A stretch of 64,000 bases of DNA. Source: Takakia lepidozioides (lineage: Eukaryota > Streptophyta > Takakiopsida > Takakiales > Takakiaceae). The notes under the pieces were generated by a model. It searched no databases. It was not told where the DNA came from and worked only from the letters and a program-made list of their open reading frames with translations. The stretch is taken from the NCBI GenBank assembly GCA_030704615.1, contig CM060734.1, positions 35,788,042-35,852,041 on the forward strand. Direction: 5' to 3'. Below are positions 34,389 to 45,708 of this stretch, one piece after another (position 1 is the stretch's first letter; each line of letters opens with the position of its first letter). Both the position numbers and the translations under genes were made by a program.

Positions 34389-35497
34389 TACACACACAAG
34401 ACATCATTTTCTAGGAGGTATATGGTAGTGTTGACCCACAATACCTACATTTACTAGGGCCCATGACTATGACATCCATGTCTTGACAAGTATTGTGCTT
34501 CATGAGATGGTCTTTAGCTTTTCAACTATCTTCCTCCCTCTGTGATAAAGTTCCTTTCTTTCTCCCACCCTGTGCCGTTGCACGGTTGAGAAGTCGTTAC
34601 CACACTTTACATAGGTCAAGTCCTAGTTCAACCACACTCTCATACTGCCAGCCTCAGAGAGCTGCAGTAAGGAACAGCGAGGAAGATAAGGGAGCTGCTG
34701 CATGGTCACATATTGGTTGCTACTGTACTCTCTCACAATTTTCACCCGTGGCTACCAAACAATTGTTTGTAGGGGTCAACCTTCGACTAAAGCATACATA
34801 GCGTACCTCTGCAGTCTAGAGTTGCAGTCGATTCAAGAACTGCCTGAGTGTGTGTCAATTGTGAGGTGGCAGAGTGGTGAACTAACCTATTTGTTGAAGT
34901 TGCAGCCAAAAGCTACAGCAATATGGGAAGGATTTCACGATTATCAAAGTTCTACCATCAGGAGTTTATCAGTTCAGGTTCATTGTGGATGGTGAATGGA
35001 GATATGCTCCTGAGCTGCCTGTGGTCTACGATGGGAATTGCATGAATAATGTGATAGATGTGCAAGTAAGGTTCCTTACCATTATTTCATTGATTTGCTC
35101 TGCAATCAACCACCAGGGTAGAGATGACTACAGAATGGGGAGCTGACAGACTAAAGTCTGTGGCTAATTGCAGGACTACGTCCCTGAAAATCTGGAGAAT
35201 GTTGCGGGCTTTGAGCCTCCAAGGTCACCCGAATCCACCTACAATGACCCCTTTCCAAGCGCTGAAGAGTATGCCAGAGAACCTCCGGCAGTACCTCCAC
35301 ATCTGCATTTAACGCTGCTAAATGTGCCTCAAAACATGGACAACTCGGGAACTTTACCCAGGCCACAACATGTAATTTTGAATCATTTGTATGTAGAGAA
35401 GGGTAAAACTTCACGTTCTGTGCTTGTGCTCGGCTCGACGCAGCGCTTCCGTTCAAAATATGTCACCACTGTTTTGTACAAGCCCCTGGTGAAGTGA
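33480..35497 (+). CDS. SnRK1/SNF1-related kinase regulatory beta subunit (AKIN-beta type), 4 exons
   Basis: A 305-residue scaffold subunit of the SnRK1 (AMPK/SNF1) energy-sensing kinase. Exons: 33480-33725, 34153-34340, 34906-35065, 35174-35497; phases agree, GT-AG borders. The N-terminus MGNTVVRE has Gly2 and fits N-myristoylation, implying membrane tethering. Residues about 120-180 form the CBM48/AMPK glycogen-binding-like domain ([39 protein letters not shown]). Residues about 220-305 form the C-terminal interaction domain that binds alpha and gamma subunits ([46 protein letters not shown]). Length and order match plant beta1/beta2. Intron 2 has a CT microsatellite (34350-34385). Confidence 0.93.
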
Positions 35498-35579
35498 GTC
35501 TTTTGTCAAGACGGAAGGGGAACACTACTAGTGTTGAAGGCTCTTCTAAACCAAGGTAATGGTACTTGTGTATGGTACT

Positions 35580-35584
<5 letters not shown>

Positions 35585-35641
<57 letters not shown>

Positions 35642-35682
35642 TACTCATAAGACTTTGTTTGCCATAGCCTTGTTTGAAAGAG

Positions 35683-35715
<33 letters not shown>
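35585..35715 (-). repeat. GT/GA microsatellites with an embedded LINE tail fragment
   Basis: (GT)n then (GA)n at 35580-35637, then 35638-35676 matching the terminal bases of the LINE family (GTACTCATAAGAC, GTTTGCCATAGCCTTGT), then (GA)n at 35684-35714. It lies about 140 bases past the beta-subunit stop, probably in its 3' UTR. It is the shortest of the five copies. Confidence 0.7.
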
Positions 35716-35717
<2 letters not shown>

Positions 35718-36727
35718 TCCTTGTGAATCCTTGGTGGCATCATTCTGCAGCATGCAAACCATTGGCCATAGTGCTTACACACCTCCATCCACAATATGGT
35801 TGAGTTGCTGTTTGAAGGCTGCCATCAACAACATCAAAGATGCTGATTTAAAGCTGGTGTAAACACCATCCATCAAGTCTTGGCACACCCATTCGCTGGG
35901 CTTTACTTATCACTTTCATTCACATTCATGTGGCAATTTCAGTCATCCCAGGAGGTGTCCAGCCAATATAGCTAGCTTCATGGGAATTTTGTACGGGAAT
36001 CCATGTGCTGTTAAAGTTGTCGATTGAGTTGGTGTCCTTCCTTCAAAACTGAAATTTAATGCATCATCACAAGTCATTTGGTCTTTGTCAAGCTTACAAT
36101 TTATTGATGATTGGACTATCGACTGACAACACTACTCTAGCTGCTTGACTAAGGAACCTAGCACAGCCAAATGCAAGGACTTATGAGGTTGACAGACAAG
36201 TAAACTGATTCCTCTACCACCTGGATTTGATGGGGCTCAGAGTCATATCTCCTAAATTGAAAGTAGCTATGGACCAAAAATCAATTGGCTGAAACTGAGG
36301 CAAGATATTCCTGCGTTTGATGATTTAAACTATACCCCCGCACACATGGGGAAGCTATTGCTGATAAAAAGGACATGGGCAACCCTAGACAGTGTAACAT
36401 GACTTTATGTGGTAGCTTCCATAAACAAGCAAGGGATGTGAAACCATGACCACTGCAGCCCTACCAGCTAAATCTGCAGAAGCCACACCTATACCCAGAA
36501 ACAGCCCTTTAAGTTGACTTGCCATGTCACTGTATACAAAACTAGCACAAGGAAAGGCAACACCTCTTCCTTATGCTAAAGAAAGGACAACCCCATAGCT
36601 TTCCATTTGTCCCCCTCTGCAAACTGCGTATTGCCCTATACTCCACACACCCAGCTGAGCCAATCTCTTACCTTTCAATTCTCTTCATTTGTTTCTGGAA
36701 ATCATTCTGACAAAAAAATTTCGGCCT
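35716..36727. other. Convergent intergenic region (SnRK1 beta and GrpE 3' sides)
   Basis: About 1 kb between the 3' ends of two convergent genes. I see no coding region or RNA gene. It must contain the polyadenylation sites of both. Confidence 0.5.
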
Positions 36728-38458
36728 CTACTCAGACCTCTCCTTAACTACCCCAACCTCGGCAGGCCGAATAACTCTGTCATGCAGTGTATAGCCGTTC
36801 TGCCACCCATCCAAAGCCCTCCTGACTTATTTGACAGATCTCCACATTGACATCAAAATACATCAAAAATCAGAACAAGCAACTGTGGAGTCCAAGAGAA
36901 AAGCTTCCTGAATGTGACAAACATATGGCTGAGTTAGACTGCAACAAAGACCTGAATACATCAGGTTTAACATAGCAAATTCACATTGGCCACATCTTTG
37001 ATAATAGTCCAGCTCATAATTATGTCCACAACTGTGAGAGAGAATAGGAGATCAACACCTACCTTCATAACAGAAGCCACCGTCCCGGGGGGCTTTGATG
37101 GATCCTCCACTTCAAACATTGCAGAATGGCGATTTGGATCGAATGGTTGCCCCGCAGGATCAAACCTCTCTAACCCATTTAACTTAAACACCTGGGTCAT
37201 ACGACACACCAACAAAGCTATAATTTGATCAGCCACAAAAACAGAGAACAAGAAAAGCTAAGTTGACAATTCTGAACTGATTCTAGTCAACTCCAAAAAC
37301 CTGGTCCAACTAGAGCAAGAAAAGTTCCACGCCAAACCTACCTGTAAAAGTTGCTTCTCCGTCATGTCCACACCTTGCCACAAAGTTTGAAGCAGTTTTG
37401 CTGCCCCAGAGGAGTCATCTGAGTCATTTGATTGGCGAAGAGTCTCAGGTACTGCTGCCCCTGCCCGCGCCAGGTTATCAGCAACATCCAGCAACCCTTT
37501 GGCAAACCCCTGTGATTGGCCACCATACTTTCCTTTGTCAGTCATACTGGGGTTGTCTTGTATCCAAATCCCACAACCACTAAACATGAAGCTCAGTGAG
37601 TCTTGGGGGGTGGTGGAAGTTAGAGGCTATCCATGTAGTCCAAACAGCCATGGACGGCAGTATTTCTTCCAAGCTGGGCACCTTCTGATCTGCAGTTAAG
37701 AAAAGAAGGCCCAGCCACACCAAATCACAACACACTTGGAAATCACAGGAATTGACATTGCAATTGCTATCTACATCTGTGACATATATGAGACTACACT
37801 TGGCAAACTAACTCACCTGGACAGCATACTTGCGGGAGTTCTCACCCTCCCGCATTGCCCTTTGCATCACGTTCTCCACCTCAGCGTAGCTCCTCAGCAA
37901 CTTGTCCTTCAACTCCTGAATCTTTTTATCTCTGTCTTCCAGCTCAGCCTCTCTGTCCCCTAGCATCTCCAACAGCTCCTCCTTGCTGATCTCAGTTGCA
38001 GTTTCCTCCTCCCGGGGATCGTCTTCTTCAGTAGCAGGATCCTCTTTGGCCTCTAATTTAGCTGAGGGCTCAGCCCCTTTGACTGGCTCAGACGTTACCT
38101 CTCCTTCTATAGTGGTGGATGCATCATCTGTTGTAATCGTGTCTGGGGTGTCCGGCTTGCCTGCAATCTCAGGGGACACAGCCGATGAAAGACTAGCGTG
38201 CGTATGGAAACTTGTCCCAGAGGAAACCTGTGGCAGCCCATGATGAAGAGTCGTAGACAACGCCGCCCGACGCTGCAAGAGTGACATCTTGAATTTCAGC
38301 ACATTAGAGACTACTGGGGACAAGGCATCTGCATCCTTCAGAAGGTAGCTCGATCGAGAGTGACCTTGAACCGACACAGGCGGTGCACGGAAACATCGGA
38401 TGTGTGGAGCCTTTTGAAATGCTTTCAGTAGCGCCCGCGCATGCCTCATGTTGCTCAT
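36728..38458 (-). CDS. Mitochondrial GrpE nucleotide-exchange factor, 4 exons
   Basis: A 336-residue GrpE/Mge1-type co-chaperone that releases ADP from mitochondrial Hsp70. Exons in coding order: 38458-37817, 37509-37342, 37191-37063, 36799-36728; all phase 0 with GT-AG borders. The N-terminus (MSNMRHARALLKAFQKAPHI) is basic, lacks acidic residues at first, and suits a mitochondrial presequence. Residues about 95-160 are acidic and low-complexity, then a coiled coil (LEDRDKKIQELKDKLLRSYA) leads into the GrpE core (AEVENVMQRAMREGENSRKY, FAKGLLDVADNLARA, MTEKQLLQ). The beta domain has PFDPNRHSAMFEVEDPSKPP and GYTLHDRVIRPAEVGV. The C-terminus stops soon after, as in plant Mge1. It is divergent from the INTS7 gene. 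Confidence 0.94.
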
Positions 38459-38895
38459 TGTCTCTCACGCGCTCGGCCAGTAATCTCCTGCGCCCGAATG
38501 TGGAAATCAACGTGCGTGTCCTCGCCTTCCACTGTGGTCGATAAACCCTACTACTCTCTGAACCCTGAACCCTAAACCCTTGTGAAGCGATGCTTCTAGA
38601 ATGCGCACTGCAGGAAGACGACGACGAGACCGTGGAACACTCTTGGAATTGACGGACAGAACTGTTGGATGAAAAGAAGAACAGGGCAACGGACGAGAGA
38701 CGAGACCGTGGAACACTCTTGGAATTGACAGGCAGAACTGTTGGATGAAAAGAAGAGCAACGGACGAGAGAGAAGCGACCAAATCTAGTTTATGTAGAAT
38801 TTGCTTACCTTCAGCAAATGGGGTTTTAGGGTTTCCAGTTTCCACAGCACCATTTAGGGTTCGGAGGTTCAGTTGCTGGGAAGAAGTGCGCAGGG
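38459..38895. promoter_or_regulatory. Bidirectional promoter region, GrpE and INTS7
   Basis: 437 bases separate the start codons. Telo-box motifs occur on the GrpE side (AAACCCTA at 38543-38550; AACCCTAAACCCT at 38568-38580) and in inverted form on the INTS7 side (TTTTAGGGTTT at 38824-38834; TTTAGGG at 38853). A 76-bp unit is duplicated in tandem between them (38625-38700 and 38701-38771), sharing CGAGACCGTGGAACACTCTT and GAACTGTTGGATGAAAAGAA. No TATA box is obvious. Layout suggests shared regulation. Confidence 0.6.
38625..38771. repeat. 76-bp tandem duplication in the bidirectional promoter
   Basis: Two copies, 38625-38700 and 38701-38771, about 90 percent alike by eye; the second lacks about five bases near its 3' side. 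Confidence 0.88.
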
Positions 38896-41800
38896 ATGGG
38901 CGAGCAGGGAGCGTCGACTGGGGGGGCGCTCTCCACAAATGGTCTGATAGACATTGCAGCATCCAGAGCTATTCATTGGAATGTGGATCTGGATCGTGGT
39001 TTGCGGTCTTCGAAGCCTGGTGCACTCTCCTACTCTCTCGTTTCTACCACTTTTTAGGCAATGCAGCGTGACTGACAGTGCAATAACAGCAACACTTTGT
39101 CGCATCCGTTGGCAGGGGCACATTATGAGGCGATTCTTAAGACAGGGTTGCGAATGCTATGGTGGAGCCAGGAACCAGTTGCCTCAGCCACCACTGCGGC
39201 CCTTTTCAAACTGGAAGCTGGCCAAGACCGGACATTTTCCAACGCAGTGGTGCAGCGTCTGGCTGAAGCTTTCCGCACAGGGAACAACTTCACACGGCTC
39301 TGTGTGTTGAAAGTATTTCTTCTTGCATCCCGGGGGCAAAGGCGGAATGGTCCTGCACGCGAGGGGTTACTGAGGAAGGAGAGAGTTGCGAACCATCCGG
39401 AGGTGTTGAGAAAGGTTAAGGTTGTGCTGGATAGCGGGGATGCAATCGCAAGAGCGCTAGCTCTCCGAATGATTGGATGCTTGGCCGAGTTTGCGGTGGA
39501 TAGTGTTGATGTGCATCGACTGGTTGTTGATGCCCTGCAGTCTCCCCACCACAAGGAGGTGAGGTTAAAATCCATCTGTTGTGAAGTGGGAAGCAACTTA
39601 CATCTCATTGGCAAAGGCCGAAAAACAAAAGATGCGCGATGCGCCTCTTACCTGTATGCCTGACAATGGTGGCATGTTGGTGATCAGGTGGAGGCAGCTT
39701 TTTATGCCATGGGGCGCCTGTGTGATTTATCTGTGGACTTTGCAGGGACTGCCTTTAACAAAGTCGTTGAGATGGTCAACGCCATGGAAACACCTCCTGA
39801 TGTTAAAAAGTGGGCAATCTGTGTCTTTGCAAAGCTGGGGCGTTCCTCTGCCCTTGCTCTTCGAGTGCAGGAGGTTTGTGTTTCTCTTGTTCTTCTCCCT
39901 CGACTTAATGCGGGATCTCTCTTTCTCCATATGTGTGTGAGGTGGATGGCTACGCCAGCTGTGTTGGAATCACCTTCTTGTATCACAGCATGAGGGCCTA
40001 GAATCAACTCTTTCCATTCCTTGACCTGATTGTCATTAAGTGCGCATAGGTCTATTACAGTCATGACTAGTGTCACACCTTGATGACTGAAAATACTATT
40101 GACCTACTTTGGGAGGTTTAATATCCTGTGGGCACTACTCTTTGAAGTCTATGGCATAACTAATGTCCACAGGGAAAATGTTGAGTATGCTTTCTCGCGT
40201 GTGTTGTACTTGGAATTGGAGAGACAGTTTCATTGGTCCTGAAATGACCTCATGTGCTGGACAGGGATAATTTATGGACTGAGAGGGGTATATCACTGTA
40301 AGCAATTGGTCGACTGGATTGTGTGTAGGATGGTGTGTGCGACCTTGTGAAACAATAGCCAGTCCCCCCTTTTTACAGCAAGATATAGGGGGGACACTCA
40401 TGAAAGGGGTCTACCTGTTAGGCACTTGCAAGCTGAGTATTTCTATGTGTTTGATGTAGGCAGGAAAAGAGGCGATGCTGCGTTTGCCCACCACAGACGT
40501 AGTGTCAACAATGCTCATTGCTCTAACGGGGCTCGCTGCTGAAGCGATTGTGACCACATCCAGTCAGGTCAGCCATCTCATTCCTCTCTCCATATCTCGC
40601 AACTGATGTCTGTCACTCTGAAAGATTTGTTAGATGAATAGCTACTAACAGCATGTCTTTGTGGAAGTTCATTCCACTTACGACTATATTTCCGCCCTGT
40701 ATTTTCTTGTTTCTCGTCCTGGCCTCCCTAGGTCGTGTGATCATCTGAGAGCTTGAAAGATCTATGATATCAGATGGTGAGCCAAAACAATTTACTGATT
40801 TGTCATTCAAATCGTTGGTGATTAGAACATCTCCACAGCAGCACCCCAAGCGCCACGCCAATGGCACTTTACCGGTTGACAGCCTGCAACCCTAAATGAA
40901 CTGTCCCCACCGCAGGCTCCACCCAGTGCAAGAGACTCCGGCCCCGTCACAGAAAGCTCCCCCTCCCGCCACTTTGTTGTAACATACCGGGCTCTAGAAA
41001 CCCTCCTGCAAGCCTCTGGTCATCCTTTGTTGACCGCCAGGTGTTGCTGCATCTCCATTCTCCACCCCTCCATGCCATTAGGTGTAGCTGCCACTCAAGC
41101 GTTTAGGGTGGCGGTCAGAGGTCAATCGGTGGGGCAGGTTGGAGGTCAAAAGGTGGAGGCTCCACATAACACCCTGTAAAAGGGCCGCTGCTGGTGCTGT
41201 GCAGGGCCCTTTGGAGGTCAAGTGGTGGAGATGCTCTTAGCTGAATATCATGCAGTCCTCAGTTGTTACGACTAGGGTGAATACCAGAGCCAACACCATA
41301 TATGTGGCGCAGATTAGTAAATATCCAGAAATTTTGGTTGCCTGAGTACTAGTATACAGTTTGTTTGTTTGATTTCTTCCCACTAAATTTCCAGCAAGCC
41401 TTGTCTCAATTGGGAATTTCCTGAACTGTGTGAATCGTTGCAGTTGTGTAGGCAATGCAGACCTGTTGCCATTCCATTCCATTTTCTTTTCTCCATTCCT
41501 TTTGGCGTTCTCACTCCCTCTCCTGTCTACATACCTCTTTCCCTTTCTTGCTCAATGTAGGCAGATGTGTGGCAGGTGGAATTGCTGTTGGCATATCTCA
41601 GCTCGGATCTCCGTGCTACTGTGCGTGCAGTTGCCCTGCAGTGCTTGTCAAAGCTAGCCCGCCAGGCTGCACGATCTACTGCCCTTGGTGGGAGGGACTT
41701 TGCTGTTCTTCTCTCAGTGGTGGAAGATGGTGGTGCTCCTCCCGCTTTACATGTCTTGGCATTCCAAGTTCTCACTAAGGTTAGCTGGCCTTCCCTCTAT

Positions 41801-44800
41801 CTTGCCGTTCCTGGCAACAGTGCAGTGCTGTATCCAACTCCTTTCTTGTTGATTACAGGGTCTTTTACCCTCAATGTCTCTATGCTTAAATCAACACTTA
41901 CGTAACTCTGAATGGAGTGCTGTCAGCTTTGCACAAGGGGTTATAGCCTTTCTGCTGAACTTCCACCACACTGGTGGGTTTTTCACCCACTAGTGGATGT
42001 GGGGAGGGTTAGTTGTTTGACTATGCTCTCAATGGTATATGCAACCACAGTTTACTTCCTGAGTACATTTCTGTGTTTCTTATATCAACTGTTTTACCTG
42101 CGAATTTTGTAAGGTCTGATTTCAAGTCACTCAGGTTATTGACTGGTTTTAATTGCAGCTGTCATGTCACTATGTGATAATTTTGAGCAGAGACCAACTA
42201 CAGAAGCTGGTCTCATTGGTTGAGCTTAGTGTACTGCACCATGAATGGTCAGTTGCTCAGGCAGCCCTGTCTTGCTTGGTCGAAACGGCATCCAATATCA
42301 CCAGGCTAAGGAAGCCAAGAAGGAATGAAACAGAATCTGAGGAAGAAAGACAAGGGGCTGGCATGGCTGCTGTGAAAATTGAAAACACAAAGGAGGTTTT
42401 TGATGGGGGCCTGGGCGACAGCACAGTGACTCAGATTGACCTTGCTGTAAGAGTCGGCGTGCTTTTGTGTGACCAATTAGCTATTGCGGGCTCTGTCGCA
42501 AAGGGATGCACAGAAGGTAGGGGAATGGGGCCAATGAAGGGGGACCTCAAACTTTGGCAAGAAATTGAGGCAGAGACGAACACTGTGGTACTTGAAAAAG
42601 TCACTTCCCTATGTGAACTGGTGGCGCAATTGGTACATGGATGTCCCCATGCATCCTTAATGATGATTGACTCAATAGCTTCAATGATTGAAACTTTCAC
42701 AGAAGAACATTTGCAAGGGACGATGGGGCAGAGAGATGTACAGCAATCTGTGAAAGAAATCTCTCAAATGGATGCTGACAGTAAAGCGGGGATGAAATCA
42801 GGTCCAGGAGAAAGCTTGAATGAGGGTAGTGAAATGGAGAGTCAAGAACTACCAATCCAGGTTAAGGTAGACGATGAAACAAAAGTAGAGTTTGTTCTTG
42901 CCCTTTGTCACTGCATATGTGTGTGTGTGCGTGATCTGGCGGCTGATGCCGGTGATGTGGAAGGAATCTACCAGAGACTCCACTATCTGGCCACTGATGT
43001 AGTGAAACTCGATCCTTCTTGTGAAATATTAAGGGCCATACTTCCAGCTCTAATGAGAGCTGGCGCAATCCATCGAGACATGAGCGAGAGGTCAGAACAA
43101 TGTTATAGCCCTCTGGACTTGGTTGCCCCGCCTCCCTTTGCTGTCTCCAACAGGCATGTAAACATTCTAGTCCAACAGGTGGCACATCAGTTGAGGGAAA
43201 GGGGCAACTTTTGGTCTGCATATACGGTAGGGGTCAAGGCAGCAGAACATGGTCTGTGGGAAGCTGCACATTCAGCCTTTGAGTTTCTTGCAAAGAAAGT
43301 ACAGTCTGATGGTTGTTACTTTTGGCTTGAGGGTCTTTCACAGCTTGCTGGGGCTGAAGCACTGCTTGCCAGTCTGAACACTAAAGAGACACACATGGAT
43401 GAGCATGGAGGGACGGCCATCAATAGGGAGAGAAACGCAGGGAAAGCTGGTTTGACGGAGAGACCCATCTCTTTGGAGCTGTCAGGGAACACATCCTCCT
43501 CTGCCATGGCCTGGCTATCTGGACCAACAGCCATGGAGCTTGATGACAGGTCTGTGAGCAGAGGTCCAGCTGATTTACTAGGAAAGCAGGAGGAGAGTTT
43601 AGGGAGAGAAGACAGTATTGCACACGCTACCAAAGTTGGGGATTGTCAACATGGTATGCAGGGGTGCAGTGTCCTTGGAAAATTTGGAGAAGCAGCTGCA
43701 AAGGCGATCCCATTGCTACAGGGGGCTGCCAGTAAGCTGGCAGCAGGTGTTTGCTTGGGTAGGACTTTTGAGTTCCAGAGATGGCTCCTCTCCATTAGGC
43801 TTCGAATACTAGAGTGTGTGGTGGGGCTTTCAAGGGTTATGGAATCGATCTCTATGGATTTTGTGGCATTGGATTCTGGGAATCCAGGTACAGGGCCATG
43901 GAACGCGAGGGCGTCTAATTTTGGTACCATGGATGGAGAATTTTCCAAAGGCACATCTTCAGGAGCAGGGAAACTAAGTCGAGGGTTTTCTGCTGGAGTA
44001 GGGGCTTCTAATATTGGGAGTGTAGATAAGGGTAGAATCGACATAAACTTGGGAGTTGAGGAAGTATGGGTCCCTAACATGGGAAGGTCAAGTGCAGGGA
44101 TGTCAGATACAGGGACATCAAACATAGGAGGGTTGGATGCAATGACAGTGAATGTAGATGAGATTTACAGGAGGCAAGCGGAGTCAACTTTTAAGGCCGT
44201 GGCAGAGAAAGCATCTGCTTTAGCTTCTCAAATGGGGAGTCTTACAAGAGAGTTAGACCTCCTTTGCATGTGCTTCATGGGAATAAACCGGGAGAGTCTT
44301 TGCTCTCTCACTGGGGCAGCGTTGAGCTCTTCCTTACTAGCCTTTTGCATACTCTTTTTTTTCTCTTTTGTCGACGTGAACAGAGATAGCCGACCACAAC
44401 TTGGTGTACGGTCTGCTGCAGGCAACTTAGACCGCCGATTGAGGAGGTTCAATGGACTTGAATATTCAGAATTGTCACTCTTCTGCATAGAACAGGGGAT
44501 GGATGGCACAATAAATAGTGAGGTAGGATTTGGAGGTGCCTCTGGACCTCCCCACAAAGCTGTCTCTCGTCTTTGCCAAAGGGCTATCAAGAGTGTGTTT
44601 CAGCTTCGCAGGGACGCTGCAGGTATGTTAAAAAAAGGGTCAGTGTGGGAACTCCGTGTGAAAGGGGTACAGTTACTGCAAGATGTGTTGGGGGAGTGGT
44701 TACGCCTGCCTTCTCCAATTCCAGGATTCTTTTTTTGTACACGGTATTCAGACACCCTACCCTTTTCCTTCTTTCCCTTGTCCTGGAAGAGAATCGTGTC

Positions 44801-45708
44801 ATTTTGTTCTGTTAAGGGGCCAAGGAAATGGCCTCAGGATAATTAACATGGAGCATTTGTGGTTGGGGTGGCTGAGATGAAGTTCAAAAGCAAAGTTCCA
44901 TTTACATTTGGGTCATGTTTGAATTGTCTGCAGGCCACGAATTGGTGTGGAGCTGTTTGTTACCCAGACTGGAGGAGAAGAGTTGGGGGAACTCTCCGTG
45001 ACCCAAGGCTCTGCACTTCTTGTAAATGTCTGTTTGCAGGTATCATATCCCCCATCAGGGAACTTCCCAAAAGCCAGGACACTGTTCTGTGTTCTCTCAT
45101 ACCGGGCAGTAGACAATACGTCTGTCCTGGAGGAAGATATGTATGCTGGGTGGAAAGTTGGGTGGCATGAAGGCCAAGCCCTCAATCCCTCTCTCTCTCT
45201 TAATCTCTCTCTCCTACAAAAGCTTGTCTTGAGAGCTAAGCTGGCTGGCTCTCCTGAAGCTGTCAAGATTGAGCAAGACCTGGTTCAGAGGGGCGGAACT
45301 GAAGGCAATGGTAGGCGAGAGCCTTTTGGTGGAGATGCTGGAAGGAGTATTAACCAGAGGCAGGCTTCCATCCACGGATGGGGATTGGCAACACCCCCTG
45401 TAGGGTTACCCACGGAGGAGGCATGTGGGAGCCAGGGTTTTGCCAAAAGAGGGAGGTTTGCACTCATTGATCACCTAGAATCCGGCAAGGGAGAGGATAT
45501 TTCCTTGCAGGCTGGAAGAAGTTTTTTTTCCCTTGCAGTGGATGAGAAGGGCCAAGGATTTGCCTCCTGTGTGTTGGATGTTGCCCATCTTCCATGTGGC
45601 CTATGTCACCTCTCTCTCCACTGTGTTTGTACTGACTCGAGAGGCAGACAATGGGTACTCCTCACATCTCATGTCCACCAGTCAGTCAAAATAATTCCAG
45701 CATCCTGA
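38896..45708 (+). CDS. INTS7: Integrator complex subunit 7 homologue (ARM-repeat protein), 7 exons
   Basis: The predicted protein of about 1479 residues corresponds to plant INTS7 homologues (Arabidopsis At4g20060 type) of the Integrator, which processes snRNA 3' ends and attenuates transcription. Exons: 38896-39019, 39116-39558, 39688-39873, 40460-40567, 41561-41779, 42159-44743, 44934-45708; phases agree. Key segments: AIHWNVDLDRGLRSS (start), AHYEAILKTGL, LCVLKVFLLASRG, DAIARALALRMIGCLAEFA, DVKKWAICVFAKLGRSSALA, ATVRAVALQCLSKLA, and the C-terminal beta-rich part PRIGVELFVTQ. HEAT/ARM-like helices fill residues 1-400. It is longer than the Arabidopsis or human protein; exon 6 carries low-complexity inserts (Ser/Gly/Asn/Met-rich at about 43880-44160), and a hydrophobic stretch at 44300-44390 may be an unspliced intron. 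Exon 4's TAG acceptor is the least certain border. Confidence 0.85.

Noticed and set aside
35463-35762. Ser/Leu-repeat protein encoded opposite the GA microsatellite
   Set aside because: SLSLSL is the translation of (CT)n; similar frames at 22563-22937 and 34115-34441 were rejected for the same reason.
38541-38580. Interstitial telomere tract
   Set aside because: Only one to two CCCTAAA units; this is the usual size of promoter telo-boxes.
39568-39663. Read-through extension of INTS7 exon 2
   Set aside because: The frame continues past a GTGAGG donor to a stop, but splicing at 39558 to the acceptor at 39687 restores the family sequence and phase.
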